This document shows, one piece after another, positions 1-8,370 of a DNA stretch of 64,000 bases. The position numbers were made by a program, and so were the translations under genes. Position 1 is the first letter of the stretch, and each line of letters opens with the position of its first letter. Source of the DNA: Polyangium mundeleinium (lineage in GTDB: Bacteria; Myxococcota_A; Polyangia; Polyangiales; Polyangiaceae). The notes under the pieces were generated by a model, which saw only the letters and a program-made list of their open reading frames with translations, did no database searches and was not told where the DNA came from. The stretch is from the NCBI RefSeq assembly GCF_028369105.1, contig NZ_JAQNDO010000001.1, forward strand, positions 12,742,501-12,806,500, read 5' to 3'.

Positions 1-1
1 G

Positions 2-1930
2 GCCGGCCTCGCGGGCGAGCGCGCGCTCTTCGACTCCCTCGCGCGGCTCGAACGACGCCTCGTCGACGGCGACGCCACTGCCCTCGTCGACGCGCGTGCG
101 GTCCTCTCCATCGCGGGCGACGCCCTCGCTGCGGGCCGCCCCATCCCGGCGCCTGCATGGCCCGAGCCTCCGTGGGATCTCCGCGGACGCCCGGCGCCGC
201 CCGAAAAACGCGCGCGTTATGCGGCGGAAATGAGCGATCGCCTCGCGCGGGTCGACGAGCTCCTCGCGGGTGAGCTCCCCGAGCCGCACGCCATCGCCGG
301 CATCTTCCGCGAGGTGCACGCCATGAAGGCCGCCGCGCTCGCGGCCGGCGACGACGCCACCGCGTGGTTTTGCCATGGCCTCGAAGATCGCGCGCGCGAC
401 GCGAGCCGCAGCGACGTCGAGGCGCGCCGGGCCATCGGCGAAATCGCGCGCTGGCGGGGCCTGCTCGGCGAGCTCGTCGCCGCGCCCGATCGTGCGGTCG
501 AAGTCCTCCGCCGCCTCGCGTACGGCGCTCGTTCGAGCTCGCAGCCCCCGCCCTCCTACAGCACGCCCGATCAGCCTCCGCACAGCACCCCCGAGCCCTC
601 GCTCGATCCTCGCGCCGCGCGCCTCTCCGGCGACACCCTCCGCGTCTCCACCGCCGCTCTCGATCGCCTCCTCGATCGTGTCCGCTCCCTCGAACGCGCC
701 GAATCCGCCATCGCCGCGGCCGGCCGTGAGCTCGGCGTCCTTGCCACCCGCGCGCGTCGCGTCCGCAGCTCCCTCGCCGAGACCCGCGGCCCGCACGACG
801 CCCTCCCTCGCCGCGCGAAACGCCTCCGCAAGGCCACCGCTGCCGTCGCGGCTCTCTCCGACGCCCTCGACGCCGAGGCTGCCACGCTCCTCGGCATCGC
901 CGAGCGCTCGCGCTTCGAGGCGGCCTCCGCGCACGCCGACATCGCGCTCATGCGCACCACCACCGTCGCGACCCTCTTCGATCGTGTCGTCTCCGCGGCG
1001 ATCGCGCAGGCCCGCAGGCTCGGCCGTGACGTCCGTGTCCTCGCGCGCGGCGGCGAAACCCTCATCGATCGCCGTGTCGCCGAGGGCCTCTTCGACCCGC
1101 TCCTCCAGCTCGTCCAGAACGCCATCGTCCACGGCATCGAGCCCGAGATCACGCGCGCGCATCACGGCAAACCTCCCGCCGGCCGCGTCGAGATCTCCGC
1201 CGAGCAGCGCGGCGCCGCGCTCCGCATCGTCGTGCGGGATGACGGCGCCGGCGTCGACATCGAGCGCGTGCGTTCACGTGCCGTCTCGCGTGGCGCCATC
1301 GCCTCGGCGCGTGCTGTCACGGCCGATCACAAAGCGCTCCTCGGCCTCCTCTTCGTCCCGGGCTTCACCTTGCGCGAGAACGTCGACCTCCTCGCGGGCC
1401 GTGGCCTCGGCCTTGGCCTCGTGCGTGAGTCCGTGCGCCGCCTCGGCGGCACCGTGCGCCTCGCGAGCCGACCTTCCGAAGGCCTCACGGCCACCCTCGA
1501 CGTCCCGCTCGAGCGCGGCCTCGTGCGTGTCCTGTGGGTCCGCGCGGGCGAGGACGTCTATGCGATCCCGGCGCGCCTCGTTCGACGCATCGCCTTTGGC
1601 GCCGACCTCCCGAACATGCTCGCGTTTCCGCTCGCGGCTTGCGTGCGTGGGCTCGGCGCGCTCGAGACCGGCGAGGCGCTTGGCCCCGACGATGGACCTT
1701 CGTACCTCCTCGAGCTCGATCCGGGCCGCGAGGACGAGCCTTCCTTCTTCGTCTCGGTCACGTCCGTCGGCGAGATCGAGGAGGCCTCGTTGCATGCGGC
1801 TCCGCCGCTCGTCGCGCTCGCGGGCCCGTACAACGGCGCGATCGTGCGAGGCGACACCGTGCGCTTGTGCCTCGACGTCCACGCGCTGGCGGAGCTCGTG
1901 TACCTGGTGCAGGGACGGCGCGCGCCCTGA
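2..1930 (+). CDS. CheA-like chemotaxis-type histidine kinase (5' end outside window)
   Basis: The reading frame is open from the first bases of the window, so the N-terminus is missing; an internal ATG at 230 is not a convincing start because coding-like sequence continues upstream of it. An HPt-like segment (FREVHAMKAAA) carries the candidate phospho-acceptor His. It is followed by helical linker, then a HATPase core with an N box (LVQNAIVHGIEPE), a G1 box (DDGAGVD) and a G2 box (GRGLGLGLV). The C-terminal ~130 residues resemble a CheW-like coupling domain. This order matches CheA kinases, which autophosphorylate on the HPt His and pass phosphate to CheY-type regulators. The usual Gly after the HPt Lys (HxxKG) is Ala here. 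Its partners would lie upstream of the window. Family assignment is fairly sure; the pathway is unknown. Confidence 0.85.
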   Translation, partial: AGLAGERALFDSLARLERRLVDGDATALVDARAVLSIAGDALAAGRPIPAPAWPEPPWDLRGRPAPPEKRARYAAEMSDRLARVDELLAGELPEPHAIAGIFREVHAMKAAALAAGDDATAWFCHGLEDRARDASRSDVEARRAIGEIARWRGLLGELVAAPDRAVEVLRRLAYGARSSSQPPPSYSTPDQPPHSTPEPSLDPRAARLSGDTLRVSTAALDRLLDRVRSLERAESAIAAAGRELGVLATRARRVRSSLAETRGPHDALPRRAKRLRKATAAVAALSDALDAEAATLLGIAERSRFEAASAHADIALMRTTTVATLFDRVVSAAIAQARRLGRDVRVLARGGETLIDRRVAEGLFDPLLQLVQNAIVHGIEPEITRAHHGKPPAGRVEISAEQRGAALRIVVRDDGAGVDIERVRSRAVSRGAIASARAVTADHKALLGLLFVPGFTLRENVDLLAGRGLGLGLVRESVRRLGGTVRLASRPSEGLTATLDVPLERGLVRVLWVRAGEDVYAIPARLVRRIAFGADLPNMLAFPLAACVRGLGALETGEALGPDDGPSYLLELDPGREDEPSFFVSVTSVGEIEEASLHAAPPLVALAGPYNGAIVRGDTVRLCLDVHALAELVYLVQGRRAP

Positions 1931-1962
1931 CGCGCTCTTCGTTCCTGCTTCCTGTTCGTGGC

Positions 1963-2052
1963 TGGCGGAGAGAGAGGGATTCGAACCCTCGGATCAGTTT
2001 CCCGATCGCACGCTTAGCAAGCGTGTGCCTTAAGCCACTCGGCCATCTCTCC
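1963..2052 (-). tRNA. tRNA-Ser (anticodon GCT)
   Basis: Read on the minus strand this folds as a class II tRNA: acceptor GGAGAGA pairing with TCTCTCC, discriminator G, genomically encoded CCA (1963-1965), T-loop GGTTCGAATCC, and anticodon loop with GCT (CTTGCTAAG context). The long variable arm is typical of tRNA-Ser. It decodes AGC/AGU serine codons. It lies between the kinase gene and the convergent regulator gene. Confidence 0.95.
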
Positions 2053-2216
2053 AGCCTCCAGACGACGAGCCCATCGGCCGTGACCGTTTGGTCGTACGGC
2101 CTTGGACGCGCGCCCAAAGCGCCACCGAGGTAGCACGGCTCTTCCTCCCGAGCCAACCCCAAACGGGAAGGCCGGCGCGTTTCCCGGTGCTTTTTGTCTC
2201 GACGGGGGGCTTCGCG

Positions 2217-2600
2217 TCAGCGCGTGGCCCTCGGCGCCCGGCCGCGGAGGATCAACGCGAGGAGCGCCTTGACGTCGCGGTGCGCCTCGATCGGGTGCCG
2301 CAGCGGCTTGTCCGGATGCACCTCGTACAGGTTCCGCCGCCCCACCCGCTCTCGTGTCACGAACCCCTCCCCTTCCAGGTCCGTCACGATCCGCTGCACT
2401 GCGCGCTCCGTGATCCCCACCCGCTCGGCCACGTCGCGCAGCCGCACCTCCGGATCCTCGGCCAGACAGAACAGCACGTGCGCGTGGTTCGTCAGGAACG
2501 TCCACCCCGCCGCTTCTTCGGGCGGGGCCGCGCGACGCCTCGACGGCGCACGGGCCGCGCTCCCCGACACGCGACGTTCGTTTCGTGATTTCTTGATCAT
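2217..2600 (-). CDS. Winged helix-turn-helix transcriptional regulator
   Basis: A 127-residue protein with a basic N-terminal tail followed by a winged-helix DNA-binding domain (residues ~30-105). The recognition region reads RLRDVAERVGITERAVQRI and the wing region GFVTRERVGRRNLYEV, a layout of MarR/ArsR-like regulators. No ligand or metal-binding cysteines are visible. It is divergent from the NDH-2 gene about 200 bp away, so control of that gene is possible but only inferred. The target genes and the signal cannot be read from the sequence. Confidence 0.75.
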   Translation of the reverse strand: MIKKSRNERRVSGSAARAPSRRRAAPPEEAAGWTFLTNHAHVLFCLAEDPEVRLRDVAERVGITERAVQRIVTDLEGEGFVTRERVGRRNLYEVHPDKPLRHPIEAHRDVKALLALILRGRAPRATR

Positions 2601-2804
2601 GCACGACCGGCGCTCGCCATCGGGCGCGGCGCCCCCCGCAAGCGGAATGGTAAGTCATGAATCGGGACGACGCCCATCACCTCCGCTTGCTACGCGTGCC
2701 CTCTCGCCTCCGCATGTCCCCTTCCCTACGGAGTCGTCGAAAAGACTTCCGTTCCGCGACGCGCCCGGGCTCTACTCGAACCCGGGCCGCCTGGGAGGTG
2801 CCGC

Positions 2805-4157
2805 ATGGCCGATCGCAAGGACATGCCTCATGTGGTGATCGTTGGTGGTGGATTCGGCGGGCTCAACGCCGCCATGTCGCTCGCGGGCGCGCCCGTCCGC
2901 GTCACGCTCGTCGACCGGACCAACCACCACCTCTTCCAGCCCTTGCTCTACCAGGTCGCGACCGCGGGCCTCTCCCCGGCCGACATCGCGGTCCCCATCC
3001 GCTCGGTCTTCTCGCGCCAGCGGAACGTCCGCGTCCTCCTCGCCGAGGCGAACGGCGTCGACCTCCCGGGCAAGCGCCTTTTGCTCGACAAGGGCGAGCT
3101 CCGCTACGATTACCTCGTCCTCGCCGTCGGCGCGACGCACAACTTCTTTGGCCACGACGAGTGGGGCACGCACGCGCTCGGCCTGAAGACGCTCGACGAG
3201 GCGCTCCGCATTCGCGAGCGAATGCTCCTCGCGTTCGAGGGCGCCGAACGCACGACCGACCCCGAGGCACGCAAGCGCCTGCTCACCTTCGTCGTCATTG
3301 GCGGCGGCCCCACGGGCGTCGAAATGGCCGGCGCCTTCTCCGAGCTCGCCACACACGTCCTCTCCAAGGACTTTCGCGCCATCGACCCCTCCCAGGCGCG
3401 CGTCGTCCTCGTCGAGGCCGGCCCGCGTATCCTCGCGGCGTTCCCCGAGGACCTCGGAAAGCGCGCCGAAGCCCAGCTCGCCTCCCTCGGCGTCACCGTC
3501 GAAAAAGGCCGGCCCGTCGCGCGCATCGACGACGATGGCATTGCGTTCGGGGATGGCGAGCGTATCGACGCCGCCACCGTCGTCTGGGCTGCGGGCGTCC
3601 GCGGCACCAAGCTCTCGCGTGCGCTCGGCGTCGAGCTCGACCGCGGCGGCCGGGTCAAGGTCTCCTCGGATTGCTCCCTCCCGGACCACCCCGAGGTCTT
3701 CGCGATCGGCGACATGGCTGCTTGCCGCGACAAACACGGCGTCGACGTCCCCGGCCTCTGCCCTGCGGCCATTCAGCAGGGAAAATACGTCGCGCGCACC
3801 ATTCGCGCCGAGGTCCGGGGAAAACCGCGCGAGCCTTTTGTGTACCTCGACAAGGGCACGATGGCCACCGTGGGCCGCAAGCGCGCCATTGCGATGATGG
3901 GAAAGCTGGAGCTCGCGGGCTTCCTCGCCTGGCTCGCGTGGATGGCCGTCCACGTCTTCTTCCTGATCGGCTTCAAGAACCGCTTCCTCGTCATGTTCAA
4001 CTGGATCTGGCAATACTTCACGTGGAAGCGCGGCGCGCGGCTCATCACCACGCATACCGGCGTCGAGCCGCAGCTCCTGCTCGCCGCCGCGCCCGACGGG
4101 CCCGTGCCTTCTTTGCGCGCGGCCGACGCTGCCTCGAAGCCGGCGTCGACGCGCTGA
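2805..4157 (+). CDS. ndh: Type II NADH dehydrogenase (NDH-2)
   Basis: A 450-residue FAD enzyme of the NDH-2 family. It oxidises NADH and reduces membrane quinone without pumping protons. The FAD dinucleotide-binding motif GGGFGG is near residues 14-19, and a second NAD-binding motif (VIGGGPTGVEMAG) lies near residue 165. The HLFQPLLYQVATAGLSP segment and the EVFAIGDMA motif near the C-terminal part are characteristic. The tail (LAWLAWMAVHVFFLIGF, FNWIWQYFTW) is a hydrophobic membrane-attachment region as in ndh proteins. Length is normal. The start is preceded by GGGAGGTG, a good ribosome site. It appears monocistronic. Confidence 0.93.
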   Translation: MADRKDMPHVVIVGGGFGGLNAAMSLAGAPVRVTLVDRTNHHLFQPLLYQVATAGLSPADIAVPIRSVFSRQRNVRVLLAEANGVDLPGKRLLLDKGELRYDYLVLAVGATHNFFGHDEWGTHALGLKTLDEALRIRERMLLAFEGAERTTDPEARKRLLTFVVIGGGPTGVEMAGAFSELATHVLSKDFRAIDPSQARVVLVEAGPRILAAFPEDLGKRAEAQLASLGVTVEKGRPVARIDDDGIAFGDGERIDAATVVWAAGVRGTKLSRALGVELDRGGRVKVSSDCSLPDHPEVFAIGDMAACRDKHGVDVPGLCPAAIQQGKYVARTIRAEVRGKPREPFVYLDKGTMATVGRKRAIAMMGKLELAGFLAWLAWMAVHVFFLIGFKNRFLVMFNWIWQYFTWKRGARLITTHTGVEPQLLLAAAPDGPVPSLRAADAASKPASTR

Positions 4158-4542
4158 CGGCACGTCCTGGGCGTCTGCGACGCGCGGAAACGACGCACCC
4201 CTCCCCTCTCTTCGTGCCCCCTCCAGGTCTCCAGGTCTCCTCACCACCTGGATATTCGCCGCAATGACGCAGCCGTGATGATCGCGGAATCGGCTTGATA
4301 GCCGAGCCTCCACGGCTAGATTGTAACGGTATGAATTGACGCGGGGTCTGGCGGACCGGTGCGTCGCGGACGCGCGTGCGCCGCGAATCCGCGCACGACG
4401 AGGCCGCGCCTCATCGATCGAACCGAGCCGCGCGAGCCTCCGCGTCCCTTATGGCACGTGCATGGGGGGACGTGCCGTCATGCACGGCGCGCCACCGTCA
4501 CGCTCTTGGCAATCGTCTTCACGGAAGCGAGGTACAATTTCC
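4158..4542. other. Intergenic region upstream of the first TSP3 lipoprotein gene
   Basis: No gene is supported here. The frame of the downstream lipoprotein is open back to about 4336, but that extension is Arg-rich and lacks a signal sequence, so it is not taken as coding. The stretch presumably holds the promoter of the lipoprotein gene; I see no clear -35/-10 pair, riboswitch or terminator. Confidence 0.5.
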
Positions 4543-5835
4543 ATGAATCCAAGGAATGGCTTCCATTACGCGACGGGATTCTTCACCGCGATGATCCTGG
4601 CCGGCTGCATGGATTTCGGCGGCCACGGCGAGGACCTGGAGTCGTCCCAGGACAACCTGGTCGCGCCGCCGGTGACCTGCCCGGATCGCGACTTCGATGG
4701 AATCTGCGACAACGTCGACAACTGCCCCGACGACGAAAATCCGGACCAGCAAGACACCGACGGCAACGGCCTCGGCGACGTCTGCGATTGTCCGGACATC
4801 GACGGCGATTTCATCTGCAACTTCGCGGACAACTGCCCTGCTTGGAAAAACCCCGACCAGAAGGACACCGACGGCGACGGCATCGGCGACGCCTGCGATT
4901 CGGCCTGCCCCGACATCGATGGCGATAAAATCTGCAACGACGTCGACAACTGCCCGGAGTGGGGAAATCCCTTCCAGGAGGACACCGACGGCGACGGCAT
5001 CGGCGACGCCTGCGAATGCCCCGACGCCGACAAGGACACGATCTGCGACCCCGACGACAACTGCCCGCACCACCCGAACCTGGGCCAGGAAGACGTGGAC
5101 CTCGACGGCCTCGGCGACGTGTGTGACGCCTGCGTCGACGGGGACGGCGATCTCATCTGCGATATCGATGATATTTGCCCCGCCGTCCCGAACCCCGACC
5201 AGCTCGACACCGATGGCGACGGCATCGGCGACGTTTGCGAAGAGCTCCCGCCTCCGCCGCCCCCGCCTCCTTGCTCGGACGTGGACGCCGATCTCGTTTG
5301 CGACATCGACGACAATTGCCTCGACGTCCCGAACCCCGATCAGTTCGACGGCGATCTCGACGGCTTCGGCGACGCCTGCGAACCGCCCCTGCCCCCGCCT
5401 CCGCCGCCCCCGCCTCCTTGCTCGGACGTGGACGCCGATCTCGTCTGCGACATCGACGACAATTGCCTCGACGTCCCGAACCCCGATCAGCTCGATGGGG
5501 ATCTCGACGGCTTCGGCGACGCGTGTGATTGCATCGACAAGGACCGTGACTTCATCTGCGACGTGGACGATTTCTGCCCATTCACCGTCATCCCGGAGTT
5601 GACCGTGCCGGCCGTCTTGCTCTGGTACAACCGCTATGCCCTCGTCGACAATGACCCCGTCTTCGACTCGGGCGGCTTGAAGGGCCAACCCGCGCCGCGC
5701 CTTTATACCCTCGAAGACACCCGCGGCTGCTCCTGCGAGCAGATCGTCGCGGCGCTCAACCTCGGCCAGGGAGTGCTCGACCACGGCTGCAGCATCAGCA
5801 CCATGGAATACTGGATTTCCGTGATGCACCCCTAG
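4543..5835 (+). CDS. Lipoprotein with thrombospondin type 3 repeats (first of three paralogues)
   Basis: A 430-residue predicted lipoprotein. The start at 4543 is chosen because it yields a signal peptide with lipobox ILAGC (Cys22) and has GAGGT upstream. About seven thrombospondin type 3-like units follow, each of the form DNCPxxxNPDQxDxDGDGxGDxCD, rich in Asp and paired Cys, known in this family to bind many calcium ions. Two proline runs (8-9 Pro) separate the later units. The last ~70 residues form a distinct module with GCSCEQI and DHGCS, shared with the two downstream paralogues. It is probably exported to the cell surface. The stop codon TAG lies inside the CTAG target duplication of the adjacent IS element, so the protein is intact but its downstream sequence was displaced. 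No partner or function is known. Confidence 0.85.
   Translation: MNPRNGFHYATGFFTAMILAGCMDFGGHGEDLESSQDNLVAPPVTCPDRDFDGICDNVDNCPDDENPDQQDTDGNGLGDVCDCPDIDGDFICNFADNCPAWKNPDQKDTDGDGIGDACDSACPDIDGDKICNDVDNCPEWGNPFQEDTDGDGIGDACECPDADKDTICDPDDNCPHHPNLGQEDVDLDGLGDVCDACVDGDGDLICDIDDICPAVPNPDQLDTDGDGIGDVCEELPPPPPPPPCSDVDADLVCDIDDNCLDVPNPDQFDGDLDGFGDACEPPLPPPPPPPPPCSDVDADLVCDIDDNCLDVPNPDQLDGDLDGFGDACDCIDKDRDFICDVDDFCPFTVIPELTVPAVLLWYNRYALVDNDPVFDSGGLKGQPAPRLYTLEDTRGCSCEQIVAALNLGQGVLDHGCSISTMEYWISVMHP
5251..5525 (+). repeat. Internal tandem duplication (two ~130-bp units, 147-bp period)
   Basis: Units starting at 5251 and 5398 both begin CCTCCGCCGCCCCCGCCTCC and continue with nearly identical sequence coding for a polyproline run plus one TSP3 unit (CSDVDADLVCDIDDNC). 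Only scattered single-base differences separate them, which points to a recent in-frame duplication within the lipoprotein gene. Confidence 0.8.
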
Positions 5836-5848
5836 CACTACTCTGCCA
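5836..5848. repeat. IS701-family terminal inverted repeat, left
   Basis: The 13-bp sequence cactactctgcca matches the reverse complement of 7335-7347 perfectly; similarity further inside is only partial. Confidence 0.85.
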
Positions 5849-5966
5849 CCACCAACCACACCTTCATATCGGCACGAGCGCCCGCACCGTCGCTCCGCAC
5901 CGCGCGCATCTCATGGGCGCAGCGAGCCTTTGAATCAGTCGCCGCCGGATCTCCGGTAGCGACGGT

Positions 5967-7304
5967 TCAGGCGGTGGGCCGCTGTGCCCAAGCTTTTTTT
6001 TCGGCGTTGCGTAGGTGCTGAAGGAAGGCGAAGGCCATCATTGTCAGGAGCGCGTGATGATGCAGCGCGTGCCAGGAGCGGCACTCGACATGGTCGAGTC
6101 CGAGCTCCTCTTTCATCTGCTGATGTGCTTGCTCGCAAGCCCAGCGCGCCTTGATCACCGAGGCGAGCGTTCCGAGTTCGGTGTCGGGCGGGTAGTTCGA
6201 AAGGTAATATTTCCGCACGCCGTTCGCGCGCTTTTCGCAGACGAGCCAGGCTTCTTCGCCTGGCCCACGATTGTGTCCGATGACCTTCGGCCCATCAGCC
6301 ACACGCACGCGGATGGCGGCAAACGACGCGGAGAGCGGGCCTTTCGTCCCGTCACGCCATTGTACCTCCTTGAAGCCGTTCTTTGCGCGCGTCGAGAATA
6401 CCTCCTGCGCCTTCCTCGGAGCAGCCGACACCTTCCCACGCTTTGGCGGACGCCCGCCTGGTCGTGTTCGCTCGGGCGCGGCCACACGAACGGACTTCGG
6501 ATAGACGAGCTGGTTCGGATTCACGCCCACTGCCCACTTCAGCTTCAACTCCGAAAGCCCACGCCGGAACGCGGCGCACGCGCCGTACCCCGCGTCCGCC
6601 AAGACATCGCCGAACTCGATGCCGCTGCGCATGATGCGCTCGATCTCGGCGAGCGCGATCTGCCACTTCGTCCGGAATACCACGTCCTCGGGTACCTTCG
6701 CGCGTCGCCGTCGCTCTGGATCGCGCGCCCATTCCTTCGGGAGGTAAAGCCGGAGCGCGACCGGGACGGGCACCTCGTCACGCGCAAGCGTGATGGAGAC
6801 GAGAGCCTGGCAGTTGGCGTTCTTGCCGAGTTGCCCGCAGTACTGATGCGCGACGCCGACCGAGTGCGTTCCCTTCTTTGGAATTGCGGTGTCGTCAATG
6901 ATGAGGTGGGCGTTCTTGCCGCCGACGAGCGCTCCAGCCTTCTCGAGGAGCACGCGCTCGTGCCCGGCCGTGTCCCAGCGAGAGGTCGAGATGAAGGGGT
7001 GAAGCTGCTGCGTCTCACCTGGGCAAACTCGCGCGGCCATCGGCTCGATGCTCTTGCGGTCGCCTGGCCCGAGCAGCCCACGTAGGTAGACCGGCCCCCA
7101 CTTCTGCTGGGACGGGTAGCCGAACTCGTGCAGGAACGGTGCAAACCAGTGCTCGAACTCGCGCTCCCAGTGTTCCTCAGGAAGTTCGTCACTCTCGAAT
7201 GTGGGTTTGACGGCGGTCACGCGGGCAAACCAGCGCAAGGGAAGACGCTGGGCCAAATTTTTCGCCACGGCAGACCACGAAGGGCCGTAGATCAAGCTCG
7301 GCAC
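5967..7304 (-). CDS. IS701-family DDE transposase
   Basis: A 445-residue transposase. The signature LIIDDTAIPKKGTHSVG (around residues 134-150), followed by QYCGQLGKNANCQ, is typical of the IS701 family; the Asp pair at 137-138 includes the first catalytic Asp. VLADAGYG carries the second Asp, and WACEQAHQQMKEELGLDH the catalytic Glu region. The enzyme cuts and rejoins the ends of the surrounding element. The frame is uninterrupted and the terminal repeats are intact, so the element may still be active. An alternative internal start is possible, because the first ~30 residues are not conserved in the family as I know it. Confidence 0.92.
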   Translation of the reverse strand: MPSLIYGPSWSAVAKNLAQRLPLRWFARVTAVKPTFESDELPEEHWEREFEHWFAPFLHEFGYPSQQKWGPVYLRGLLGPGDRKSIEPMAARVCPGETQQLHPFISTSRWDTAGHERVLLEKAGALVGGKNAHLIIDDTAIPKKGTHSVGVAHQYCGQLGKNANCQALVSITLARDEVPVPVALRLYLPKEWARDPERRRRAKVPEDVVFRTKWQIALAEIERIMRSGIEFGDVLADAGYGACAAFRRGLSELKLKWAVGVNPNQLVYPKSVRVAAPERTRPGGRPPKRGKVSAAPRKAQEVFSTRAKNGFKEVQWRDGTKGPLSASFAAIRVRVADGPKVIGHNRGPGEEAWLVCEKRANGVRKYYLSNYPPDTELGTLASVIKARWACEQAHQQMKEELGLDHVECRSWHALHHHALLTMMAFAFLQHLRNAEKKAWAQRPTA

Positions 7305-7334
7305 GCGTCAGGTCGCGGGCAGGGTCGGTCAGGA

Positions 7335-7347
7335 TGGCAGAGTAGTG
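7335..7347. repeat. IS701-family terminal inverted repeat, right
   Basis: The 13-bp sequence tggcagagtagtg is the exact reverse complement of the left terminus at 5836-5848; it is followed by CTAG, the second copy of the target duplication. Confidence 0.85.
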
Positions 7348-7351
7348 CTAG

Positions 7352-7802
7352 CCGATCGAATGCCGCGCGCGGCCGTCTGGTCACTCCGCTGACCACCCGC
7401 TGCTCCATAGCGCGGACCCCCTTCCCGATCCTCCAGACAATCATTCGAGCGACGGGAAAAACCCCGGCGTTCTCGACGACCGCGCCTTTTCGCCGACGGA
7501 GCGGGTTCGTCGCGGCTTTGCGCCCTTCCCTACTCGCCTCGACCTCCCGATTTCTTCTTGATGACCACCCCTCCGTGATGAATAGTGCGGCACGAATTCG
7601 ACGCCGGGGCGGTGCTCCTGATTGTACCGACCTTCGTGGAGGCGGGAAAGCCACACACGGAGGGGTACTGCCACCACCGGCCTCGCGTCGCGCGTTCCGC
7701 CTCCGTGTGTCGGGCTGAACAGCGCGTGAGCATTTCAATGTTCGGCGCCGAGCGAAGCGCCGGGCTCGGCCATGACCGTCGAACGAGAGGGGTGGGTCTC
7801 GC
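7352..7802. other. Intergenic region between the IS element and the second TSP3 lipoprotein gene
   Basis: Before the insertion this stretch directly followed the stop codon of the first lipoprotein gene. Open frames on both strands are Arg/Pro/Ser-rich with no recognisable domain, so none is called. The last bases (gagaggggtgggtctcgc) supply a plausible ribosome site for the gene at 7803. Confidence 0.5.
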
Positions 7803-8314
7803 ATGAAACGAATCCATGGCTTCCACTACGTGACTGCTTTCTTCGGCATGCTCGTCGCCGTCGGTTGCATGGAATCCGTGACGCGTGAAGAGGACGAGAA
7901 TGTCGATACGGTCGACGGGCGACTGCTCTTTTGCGTGGACGCCGACAACGACAAAGTGTGCAGCACGGACGACAACTGCCCGACGGTCGCCAATTACAAT
8001 CAGAAGGACATCGACGGGGACGGCATCGGCGACGCCTGCGACAACTGCGTCACCGTGGACAATCCCGATCAGGCGGACAGCGATAACGACGACGTCGGCG
8101 ACGCCCCCAGCTGGCCAAGACGGGGGACACGGCGTTCACGGTCGGGGACTTGGGGAACGGCGACCCCTCCAAGTTCTTCTTCACTGTGGAGCAGACCCGC
8201 GGGTGCTCCTGCAAGCAGATCCTTTTCAAGCTCGGCGTTAACGGCCAAGGCCCGCTGAAGCACGGCTGCCCGCCCGGCATCATGCAGCATTGGATCAACC
8301 TTGTGAACAAGTGA
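7803..8314 (+). pseudogene. TSP3-repeat lipoprotein paralogue, single-base frameshift
   Basis: The start at 7803 gives MKRIHGFHYVTAFFGMLVAVGC, a signal peptide with Cys22 as lipid site, closely like the first paralogue. Two TSP3 units follow (DDNCPTVANYNQKDIDGDG, DNCVTVDNPDQADSD). At about 8104-8108 (a run of five C) the frame breaks. The family C-terminal module continues in the next frame from about 8105 to the TGA at 8312: a TRGCSCKQI motif, then LKHGCPPGIMQHWI. Read without the shift, translation ends at 8258 with a non-conserved tail. Either the gene is broken, the assembly has a 1-2 base error, or a frameshift is tolerated. It also has fewer TSP3 units than its neighbours. Confidence 0.75.
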
Positions 8315-8370
8315 CTCGCCAATAGTGCACTTCCGTGCCAGCTTCGCACGAAAAGAGGGGCGTGTTTCGC

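Larger units (their letters stand above)
5836..7347 (-). mobile_element. Complete IS701-family insertion sequence with CTAG target duplication
   Basis: The outer sequences are perfect 17-bp inverted repeats: ctagcactactctgcca at 5832-5848 and its reverse complement at 7335-7351. Known IS701-family elements duplicate a 4-bp YTAR target, so the outermost CTAG on both sides (5832-5835, 7348-7351) is best read as the target duplication and the remaining 13 bp as the terminal repeats. The element is then 1512 bp, with one transposase gene on the minus strand. The insertion falls on the TAG stop codon of the upstream lipoprotein gene and leaves its coding sequence unchanged. Confidence 0.88.

Noticed and set aside
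4158-4542. Possible structured leader or riboswitch before the first TSP3 gene
   Set aside because: Short inverted repeats occur, as expected at this GC content, but none forms a recognisable riboswitch or terminator pair.
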